Positions 57,935 to 64,000 of a stretch of 64,000 nt of DNA are shown in pieces. The number at the start of each line of letters is the position of its first letter. Positions within the stretch are counted from its first letter, which is position 1. The DNA comes from Microthrixaceae bacterium (GTDB lineage: Bacteria > Actinomycetota > Acidimicrobiia > Acidimicrobiales > Microtrichaceae), in contig JAMLGK010000002.1 of the NCBI GenBank assembly GCA_023957995.1, forward strand, positions 186,001-250,000, in the 5' to 3' direction. The translations under genes were made by a program, and so were the position numbers. The notes beneath the pieces are model-generated. The model was not told the DNA's origin. It searched no databases and saw only the letters and a list, made by a program, of their open reading frames with translations.

Positions 57935-59787
57935 TGCGTGTCGGTGTCGACAGCGGCGGGACCTTCACCGACGTGGTCACCGAATCCGGGGCGATCACCA
58001 AGGTGCCATCGACCCCCGCCGATCCCGGCGCAGCCGTGCGGTCCGGGTCAGCGATGGCCGTCGGGTCCGCGACGGTGCCCGATCTTCTCGCCCACGGCAC
58101 GACCGTTGCCACCAACGCGCTCCTCGAGGGCCGGCTGGGGCGGGTGTGCCTGTACTGCACCGAGGGCTTCACCGACGTGGTGGAGATAGGCCGCCAGGAT
58201 CGCCCGTCGCTCTACGACCCGTGGTCGCGCCGCCCGGAGCCGCTGGTGGCCCGTTCCATGCGCTTGGGTGTGCTCGAACGGGTGGGAGCCGACGGTTCGG
58301 TGCTGAGGGCGGTGGACACCTCGACCCTGGCCGATCCTCCGGAGGGAGCTGACTCGGTGGCGGTTTGCACCCTGCACGCCGACCTCGAAGCCTCGAACGA
58401 GTCGGCGATCGCCGAGGAGCTGCGCCGGCGGGGCTGGGACGTGACCGCATCGCACGAGGTCTCGCCGGAGTTCCGCGAGTACGAGCGGACGGTGACCACG
58501 GTGCTCAATGCCGCTCTGAGGCCCGTGGTCAGCAGCTACCTGAGGGCACTGGAGCCGCTTGCATCCGAGGTGCTCGTCATGACCTCGGCCGGATCGTTGG
58601 TCGGGACAGACCGTGCGGCCGAGCTGCCCGCGGGGTTGTTGTTGTCGGGCCCTGCCGCCGGAGCCCGCGCTGCGGCACAGGTGGCGGCGGCGTGCGGGTT
58701 CGAAGCAGCACTCGGCTTCGACATGGGTGGGACGAGCACCGACGTCTGCCTGGTGATCGACGGTGCGCCTGCGATGGCGCAACAGCAGGCGGTGGCCGGC
58801 TACCCGGTCCGGCTTCCGTCGCTCGACGTTCACACCGTCGGCGCCGGTGGCGGGAGCATCGCCAGGTTGGACGCCGGGGGTGCCCTCGTGGTCGGACCCG
58901 AATCGGCCGGCGCGGTGCCGGGCCCGGCCTGCTACGGACTCGGCGGGCTGGCGCCGACGGTCACCGATGCCAACGTGCTCTGCGGCCGGATCCCCGCCGA
59001 TGCCGTGTTCAGCGGACTCGGTTCTCTCGACCTCGAGGCCGCGGAACGCGCCATGTCATCAGCAGGCGTCACCCCCGAGGGTGTGATCGCGGTGGTGAAC
59101 GCCACGATGGTCCAGGCGCTGCGGAGGGTTTCGGTGCAGCGGGGGATCGATCCCTCGGACCTGGCGCTCGTGGCATTCGGCGGTGCAGGTCCCCTGCACG
59201 CCTGCGCGCTGGCCGAGGAGCTGGGGGCCGCCGCGGTCGTGGTGCCCGCCATGGCCGGGGTGCTGAGCGCAGCCGGTCTACTGAGCAGCCCCCGGGGGGT
59301 TGAGCTCGTGCGCAGTTGGCCCGACCCCCTCGAACACGGCGGCCTGCAGGAGGCCTTCGCAGGGCTCCGCTCGCATGCGGCGGAGGCCCTCGGTGTGTCG
59401 GAGCCGACCTCTGGACCCTCGGGGGTCGCCGACGGAGCCGACATCGAGTTCCAACAGTTCCTTGATTGCCGCTATTCGGGGCAGAGCCATGATCTGCGGA
59501 CCGAATCGGTCGCCGCCTTCCACGATGACCACGAACGAACCAACGGCTACGCCCGCCGGGGTGATCCCGTCGAGGTCACCGCGGTGCGCCTCCAGGCGAG
59601 GCTCGCGGCTCCCACCACGATGCAGGAGCTGTGCGCAGAATCGCAAGGGGCATGGGGCCAGGGCGTGCTCGAGGGACCGGCGGTGGTCTCGCGTGACGAC
59701 TGCACCGTGTGGGTGCCAGCGGGTTGGTCTGGATCCGAGGGTGCGCTCGGCGCGTTGGTGCTGCGCCGCACGGGTGGAACCTCGTGA
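57934..59787 (+). CDS. hyuA: Hydantoinase A / 5-oxoprolinase-type ATPase subunit
   Basis: A 617-residue hydantoinase/oxoprolinase subunit A. The N-terminus VGVDSGGTFTDVV is the ATP-binding motif of the actin-like fold; HGTTVATNALLEG, GFDMGGTSTDVCLV and HTVGAGGGSIARLD are also present. With subunit B it opens cyclic imides, hydantoins or 5-oxoproline using ATP. The start overlaps the rnhA stop (GTGATG at 57931-57936), so GTG at 57931 is also possible. It is about 60 residues shorter than many HyuA proteins because of a short C-terminal domain. Confidence 0.9.
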   Translation: MRVGVDSGGTFTDVVTESGAITKVPSTPADPGAAVRSGSAMAVGSATVPDLLAHGTTVATNALLEGRLGRVCLYCTEGFTDVVEIGRQDRPSLYDPWSRRPEPLVARSMRLGVLERVGADGSVLRAVDTSTLADPPEGADSVAVCTLHADLEASNESAIAEELRRRGWDVTASHEVSPEFREYERTVTTVLNAALRPVVSSYLRALEPLASEVLVMTSAGSLVGTDRAAELPAGLLLSGPAAGARAAAQVAAACGFEAALGFDMGGTSTDVCLVIDGAPAMAQQQAVAGYPVRLPSLDVHTVGAGGGSIARLDAGGALVVGPESAGAVPGPACYGLGGLAPTVTDANVLCGRIPADAVFSGLGSLDLEAAERAMSSAGVTPEGVIAVVNATMVQALRRVSVQRGIDPSDLALVAFGGAGPLHACALAEELGAAAVVVPAMAGVLSAAGLLSSPRGVELVRSWPDPLEHGGLQEAFAGLRSHAAEALGVSEPTSGPSGVADGADIEFQQFLDCRYSGQSHDLRTESVAAFHDDHERTNGYARRGDPVEVTAVRLQARLAAPTTMQELCAESQGAWGQGVLEGPAVVSRDDCTVWVPAGWSGSEGALGALVLRRTGGTS

Positions 59788-61412
59788 GCGCGCATCGCGC
59801 GGGCATGGAGTTGGGAGCGGCCGGTCTCCAGGTGCTCATCGCCCGGCTCGCGGGGGTAGCCGAGGAGATGGGCGAGGTGCTGCAGCGCTCCGCGTTCAGT
59901 CCCAACATCAAGGAGCGGGCGGACTGCTCGGCCGCGGTGTTCGATCCGCAGGGCCAACTGCTCGCACAGGCAGAACACATTCCTGTCCACCTGGGTTCCA
60001 TGCCGGCCTCTGTCGAAGCGGTGATCACTGCCCTGGGTGACTCGATGGAACCCGGTGACCAGGCTGTGGTGAACGATCCGTTCGCAGGTGGCACGCACCT
60101 CAACGACATCACGATCGTCGCACCCTGTTTCGTCGATGGAGACCTGGTGGGTTGGGTGGCCAACCGCGCACACCATGCCGATGTCGGTGGCACCTCACCC
60201 GGGTCGATTCCTGCCGATGCCACCGAGATCTTCCAGGAGGGCCTCCGGTTGCCCCCGGTGCTGCTGAGCGATGGGGTGAAGGACATCGTGCTGGCGAACT
60301 CGCGCACGCCGCTCGAGCGTTCCGGAGACCTCGCCGCTCAGGTCGGAGCGAACGTGCGCGGGGTCTCCCGGCTCGCAGAACTCGCAGGTGAACCCTTCGG
60401 TGCGGTGCTCGAGCACGGCCGTCGGAGCTGTGAGGCCCTGCTGGGGGCTCTTCCCGGTGGCGAATGGTCCGCCCGCGATGTGGTCGACTCCACCGGACCC
60501 CGCGGCGAACAGCAGAGGCCGGCTTCGATCGTGGTGGCGGTGCGGGTGGATTCGGACCCGGTCGACGGTGCTCCGAGGATCACGTTCGACTTCACCGGCA
60601 CCGATCCCCAGCGCCCGGGAAACACCAATGCGCCTCTGGCGGTAACGGTCTCGGCGGTGACCTTCGCCCTCAAGTGCGCCCTGGCCCCCGACCTGCCCTC
60701 CAACCAGGGCGCGATGGGGCCGGTTCACGTGGTGGCTCCGGTGGGAACGGTCGTGAACGCACAGGCGCCCACCGCGGTGGGCGCCGGCAACGTCGAGGTC
60801 AGCCAGCGGATAGCCGACGTGTGTCTCCGTGCACTGGGCGAGATGGTTCCGGACCGCGTCGGCGGGGCCGGTCAGGGAACGATGAACAACGTGCTCATCG
60901 GAAGCCGTTCCGGGCATCTGGCGGACGCTCGTTCGGAGAACAGCTGGGTCTACTACGAGACGATCGGGGGTGGACAGGGGGGCTGGCCGCCGCGGCCGGG
61001 TGGCAGCACTCCGGAACCCGGCGCCGGCATGTCGGGCGTGCACACCGGGATGACCAACACCAGGAACACCCCGATCGAGGCCCTGGAGCGGGAGTTCCCG
61101 ATGCGAGTGCTGCGGTACCGACTGCGGAGGGGGAGCGGCGGTGCGGGAGCGGCCCCCGGCGGGGAGGGGATCGAGCGGGATCTCCAGGTGCTCGCGGACG
61201 TGACCGTTTCGCTCATCACCGAGCGTCGGGTGAGCCACCCGTGGGGTCTGGCCGGCGGCGAGTCGGGCGCGGTCGGGGAGAACTGGCTCCTCCCTGGCGG
61301 TGACGAGAGCCGGGCCGAGCGTCTGCCCGACAAGTGCACGATCCAGCTGGATGCCGGCGACGTCCTGCGGATGCTGACGCCGGGCGGCGGTGGCTGGGGA
61401 GTGCCGGCCTGA
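59784..61412 (+). CDS. hyuB: Hydantoinase B / 5-oxoprolinase-type subunit
   Basis: A 542-residue hydantoinase B subunit: RSAFSPNIKERADCSAAVFDPQGQLLAQAEHIPVHLGSMP, DQAVVNDPFAGGTHLNDIT, HHADVGGTSPGS and a C-terminal ERRVSHPWGLAGGESGA are family blocks. The GTG at 59784 overlaps the hyuA stop as GTGA, which shows coupling and fixes the start although the frame is open upstream. Substrate undetermined (hydantoins, oxoprolines or N-methyl variants). Confidence 0.92.
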   Translation: MSAHRAGMELGAAGLQVLIARLAGVAEEMGEVLQRSAFSPNIKERADCSAAVFDPQGQLLAQAEHIPVHLGSMPASVEAVITALGDSMEPGDQAVVNDPFAGGTHLNDITIVAPCFVDGDLVGWVANRAHHADVGGTSPGSIPADATEIFQEGLRLPPVLLSDGVKDIVLANSRTPLERSGDLAAQVGANVRGVSRLAELAGEPFGAVLEHGRRSCEALLGALPGGEWSARDVVDSTGPRGEQQRPASIVVAVRVDSDPVDGAPRITFDFTGTDPQRPGNTNAPLAVTVSAVTFALKCALAPDLPSNQGAMGPVHVVAPVGTVVNAQAPTAVGAGNVEVSQRIADVCLRALGEMVPDRVGGAGQGTMNNVLIGSRSGHLADARSENSWVYYETIGGGQGGWPPRPGGSTPEPGAGMSGVHTGMTNTRNTPIEALEREFPMRVLRYRLRRGSGGAGAAPGGEGIERDLQVLADVTVSLITERRVSHPWGLAGGESGAVGENWLLPGGDESRAERLPDKCTIQLDAGDVLRMLTPGGGGWGVPA

Positions 61413-61521
61413 CCGTAGCGATCGGCTGTATCCGTATGCCTTTGGTTGGTCGGGCTCTGGGGGTGCCGGGGGTATGTATCGACGCTGTTCGTGGCATGGC
61501 TCATTGACTTTGACCGAACAA

Positions 61522-61540
61522 TGTTTGAAGATATCAAACA
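61522..61540. promoter_or_regulatory. Inverted repeat (TetR operator candidate) abutting the tetR start
   Basis: TGTTTGA-AGATA-TCAAACA, a perfect 7-5-7 inverted repeat ending one base before the ATG at 61541, in an AT-rich pocket. TTGACC at 61510-61515 and TATCAA at 61532-61537 could form a promoter overlapped by it, so binding would block transcription of tetR and the following gene. Confidence 0.6.
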
Positions 61541-62158
61541 ATGATCGACATGGCCGAACAACGTTCGTTGGCAGATCGTCGCAGCGACGCCACCCGGGAG
61601 GGGATCGTCGAGGCGGCCTGGCGACTGAGTCGACAGGAGGGCCTGACGGGGTGGTCGTTGCGGCGTCTGGCTGACGAAGTAGGTCTCGCTGCCCCGAGCT
61701 TGTACGCATATTTCGATTCCAAGCACGCCATCTACGACGTGATGTTCCGCCAGGGATACGAACAACTCGATGACATCGCTTCTCGATGGGGCCCTGCTCC
61801 GGGGGAACCACATCGACGTGCGTTCAAGGTGGCGGCCGCCGGATTCATGGAGTTCTGCACCAGCGATCCCACCCGATACCAGCTCATGTTCCAACGCGTG
61901 ATACCCGAGTTCGTACCGAGCGCTGACGCCTATTCGGCATCAGTGGCGAACTACGAACGGTTCCGTGCTCTGCTCGGTGAGCTCGGCGTCACCGACGACC
62001 GAGAACTCGATCTGTGGACCGCGATCAGCACGGGTCTCACCGATCAGCAGATCAGCAACGACCCGGGAGGACAGCGGTGGTTCCGGCTTCTGGACCGCGC
62101 TGTCGACATCTTTTGTGACCACGTGGGAATTCCACCCGAACCCGAAGGACAGCGATGA
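61541..62158 (+). CDS. TetR family transcriptional regulator
   Basis: A 205-residue regulator with N-terminal helix-turn-helix (REGIVEAAWRLSRQEGLTGWSLRRLADEVGLAAPSLYAYF, about residues 20-62) and a C-terminal helical ligand domain of the WHG-like type (AAGFMEFCTSDPTRYQLMF). It is cotranscribed with the MDMPI-type gene (ATGA overlap) and has a palindrome at its promoter, so autorepression is likely. ATG 61550 is an alternative start that would leave the operator fully outside the gene. Confidence 0.9.
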   Translation: MIDMAEQRSLADRRSDATREGIVEAAWRLSRQEGLTGWSLRRLADEVGLAAPSLYAYFDSKHAIYDVMFRQGYEQLDDIASRWGPAPGEPHRRAFKVAAAGFMEFCTSDPTRYQLMFQRVIPEFVPSADAYSASVANYERFRALLGELGVTDDRELDLWTAISTGLTDQQISNDPGGQRWFRLLDRAVDIFCDHVGIPPEPEGQR

Positions 62159-62934
62159 GCACGACGACTGACAAGACGATCGACCTGCGAACTGTCGAAC
62201 CGATCGACCTGCGAACTGGCACCGAGCTGGGACGGACTGAGTACCAGAGGTTCGTCGAGGCACTGCGTGGTCTTGATGACGCCGGATGGAGTAGTCCCAC
62301 CGACTGCACCGAGTGGACGGTGCGTGATCTCGCGGGCCACGTGGGAGCCATGATGTGGTCGGTCTCGAAGGTCCGCCGGTTCGCCCGCGAGCAGATGCAG
62401 AGCGCTCGACGCGCCAAGGCCGAAGGACTCGACGACCCGACGGACGCCATGACGGCTATCCAGGTAGAGCGGTTCGCGGGACGCACCGAATCAGAGCTAG
62501 TCGACACAATGAACGAGCTGATCGAACCCGCGATCGCCGGACGGCTCCGGATTCCCGGATCGGTCGCCCGAAGTGTGCGGTTCGCCGTTCCCGTCGGAGG
62601 GGAACCCGAAAGGTGGAGCCTGGCCTACCTCTACGGAACCATCCTCACCCGAGACACCTGGCTGCACCGGGTCGCTGATCTGGCGCGAGCTGTCGATGAT
62701 CGCCCGGAGATCGATGCCGACCACGACGGTCGCATCGTGGCCGACGCCGCCGCCGAGTGGGCGCGTCGTCACGGCAAGCCGGTTGAACTGACCCTCTCAG
62801 GTTCCGCCGGTGGTCGCTTTCGACAGGGGAGCGGCGGACCATCGATCGAGTTGGACGCGATCGAGTTCTGCCGAATGACCTCAGGCCGTTCGGAGCCGAC
62901 TCATCTACTTCTCGGGACCGCCGTTGCCTGGTGA
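62155..62934 (+). CDS. Maleylpyruvate isomerase (MDMPI)-family DinB-like protein
   Basis: A 259-residue protein with the mycothiol-dependent MDMPI N-terminal (DinB-like four-helix) domain: CTEWTVRDLAGHVGAMMW provides the first metal-binding histidine and the segment TRDTWLHRVADL a second. The C-terminal part resembles the small SCP2-like domain of these proteins. It may be a mycothiol S-transferase. An 18-bp repeat (CGATCGACCTGCGAACTG) near the 5' end duplicates IDLRT. Coupled to tetR by ATGA. Confidence 0.82.
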   Translation: MSTTTDKTIDLRTVEPIDLRTGTELGRTEYQRFVEALRGLDDAGWSSPTDCTEWTVRDLAGHVGAMMWSVSKVRRFAREQMQSARRAKAEGLDDPTDAMTAIQVERFAGRTESELVDTMNELIEPAIAGRLRIPGSVARSVRFAVPVGGEPERWSLAYLYGTILTRDTWLHRVADLARAVDDRPEIDADHDGRIVADAAAEWARRHGKPVELTLSGSAGGRFRQGSGGPSIELDAIEFCRMTSGRSEPTHLLLGTAVAW

Positions 62935-62955
62935 GCCACCCCGCTGAACCGACAG

Positions 62956-63660
62956 TCAGGACGGCGGGAACGGGGTGGTGACCAGCAGGACCACCGACCA
63001 GATCAGCATCACCGATGCCACGCCGATCAATCCGTAGCGGGCCGACCTCACGCGGAAGTGACCGCTGATGCCGACGAGGAACAACACCGTGGCGAGGAAG
63101 ACCGCCGTTCGGACATAGTCATCCGCAGTGCGTCCCGCGGTCGATCCCTCCGCGTACAGGTCGTCGGCCGACTGGTCGAGTTCCACGGCCAGATCGTTCG
63201 CGGGCTGTTCGTAGTCATCCATGTAGGTGGGCCCTGCAGGTGCGTCCGGATTGACGAAGGGGTCGGTCTCCATCCAGGCCTCGAACGCCGGTGCCAGCTG
63301 CGCGCTGAAGCGCTTCTCGGCGATCTCGGTTCCCTCCTCGTTGCCGTCGAGGTAGGCGGTGAACCAGGCGTTGAACGCGGTGGCGTCGAAGTTCCGGGCT
63401 TCGGCTGCCTCCATGTATGCCCGGTTCGCTTCGGTGCGGGCGGTGTTCGCCCGGGCCAGCGTGAGTGACTCCTCGGTGCTCCATTTCGCCGAGGCGAATC
63501 CCGAGTAGGCAGCGAGGATCGCGACGACAGCCAGCATCAGCGCCTCGACGATGGTTATCCGCCGGTCGGCGGGCGACTGGACGTCGTGCGACGCAGCGTG
63601 CTGGTGGTGCTCGGCGATCTCCTTGCTCACCTCTGCCGGGGAGAGTCCTGCTTCACCCAT
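62956..63660 (-). CDS. Membrane protein of unknown function
   Basis: A 234-residue protein with a short His-rich cytoplasmic N-terminus (EHHQHAASHD), a first helix (about 38-56), an extracellular helical domain of about 115 residues with many Ala and Glu, and two C-terminal helices (about 186-230). Topology resembles DUF4337-type proteins, but I would not assign it firmly. It faces the MDMPI gene convergently and is followed upstream by a VOC protein on the same strand. Confidence 0.7.
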   Translation of the reverse strand: MGEAGLSPAEVSKEIAEHHQHAASHDVQSPADRRITIVEALMLAVVAILAAYSGFASAKWSTEESLTLARANTARTEANRAYMEAAEARNFDATAFNAWFTAYLDGNEEGTEIAEKRFSAQLAPAFEAWMETDPFVNPDAPAGPTYMDDYEQPANDLAVELDQSADDLYAEGSTAGRTADDYVRTAVFLATVLFLVGISGHFRVRSARYGLIGVASVMLIWSVVLLVTTPFPPS

Positions 63661-63783
63661 GGTCTCCGCTGCTCCCGGTGTGCCTGATCGCGAACGGGTC
63701 GGCGGCGCCCTCGCGGTCCCGTGAGGATATCGGACCCCGCTGCAATCGCCGAGGACCGGGACCGGCCTCGGGGCGGGAACGTT

Positions 63784-64000
63784 TCACTCGGCAGTGTCGT
63801 CGTACTCCATGGCGAGAGCGGGGTTGCCCCCGGGATCCTCGAAGGCGATGAGGTGTCCCACCTTCGAGATGGTGAACCGCTCCATGAGGATCCGACCCCC
63901 GGCTTCGATGATCCGCGAGCGTGCGGCCTCGACGTCGTCCACGCCGAAGGTGCATTCGAACCCACGGGTGGGTTGGTCGTCGAGGAGCTGCCTGCGTTGC
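63784..64000 (-). CDS. VOC (glyoxalase/bleomycin-resistance) family protein, partial
   Basis: Open from the window edge to a TGA at 63784-63786, 71 residues. The C-terminal half of a VOC domain is clear: FGVDDVEAARSRIIEAGGRI, then IAFEDPGGNPALAMEYDD, where the aspartate/glutamate and ALAMEY strand supply the metal-site pattern of the family. The N-terminus and start lie outside the window. Confidence 0.8.
   Translation of the reverse strand, partial: QRRQLLDDQPTRGFECTFGVDDVEAARSRIIEAGGRILMERFTISKVGHLIAFEDPGGNPALAMEYDDTAE

Overview
The window is a high-GC chromosomal stretch from an actinobacterium, most likely of the Acidimicrobiia type. This rests on gene content: F420-type LLM oxidoreductase, mycothiol-type DinB enzyme, homodimeric pyruvate dehydrogenase E1 (AceE), DUF2510, SufU/SufS, many GTG starts, and many starts preceded by TANNNT at 6-8 nt (leaderless style). 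No rRNA, phage, IS element or CRISPR array was seen. Coding density is very high and no gap exceeds 300 bases.

Layout. 1-7183: tail of an unidentified gene, M20D amidohydrolase, DUF2332 protein, aminopeptidase N, a dienoyl-CoA-isomerase-like crotonase and a GluR0-like ligand-gated K+ channel. 7251-12709: a membrane protein, then a complete selenocysteine locus (tRNA-Sec(UCA), selD, selA, selB). 12755-17283 (minus strand): a tightly overlapping operon whose core is MauE-like, methylamine-dehydrogenase-light-chain-like and MauD-like, plus a 26-codon ORF, a polytopic membrane protein and a 159-aa protein, preceded by a leaderless 10-codon upstream ORF. No MADH heavy chain or MauG is present. This is the best candidate for an undescribed system. 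17303-21844: CoA transferase / cyclase / MmgE-PrpD catabolic operon with a divergent IclR regulator and palindromic operators. 21920-29339: small HTH protein, P-type ATPase, Zn-alcohol dehydrogenase, glutathione peroxidase, DsbB-like/thioredoxin-like pair, quinone oxidoreductase.

29472-33605: malyl-CoA lyase, CitE-like lyase/thioesterase and methylsuccinyl-CoA dehydrogenase, which together suggest the ethylmalonyl-CoA pathway. 33617-41465: GGDEF-EAL sensor, methyltransferase, MBL hydrolase, flavin reductase, gamma carbonic anhydrase, DUF2752, and a PAS/degenerate-GGDEF protein. 41495-44523: sufU, sufS and a TauE/SafE exporter. 44418-48786: FG-GAP lipoprotein, a second lipoprotein under an IclR-like palindrome, a membrane protein, an MBL hydrolase and a VapBC-type module. 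48952-53931: acyl-CoA dehydrogenase, small proteins, an alpha/beta-hydrolase-fold protein lacking the nucleophile serine, HhH-GPD protein, LLM oxidoreductase, zinc-ribbon protein. 53981-64000: aceE, an RNase HI-SLOG fusion, hydantoinase A/B, TetR with an MDMPI-type enzyme, a membrane protein and a partial VOC protein.

Two window-wide themes are the recurring TANNNT-N6-8-RTG start architecture and short tandem repeats that lie either inside coding linkers (units a multiple of 3) or across gene 3' ends, where they contain the stop codon (units 8, 14 or 16 bp).
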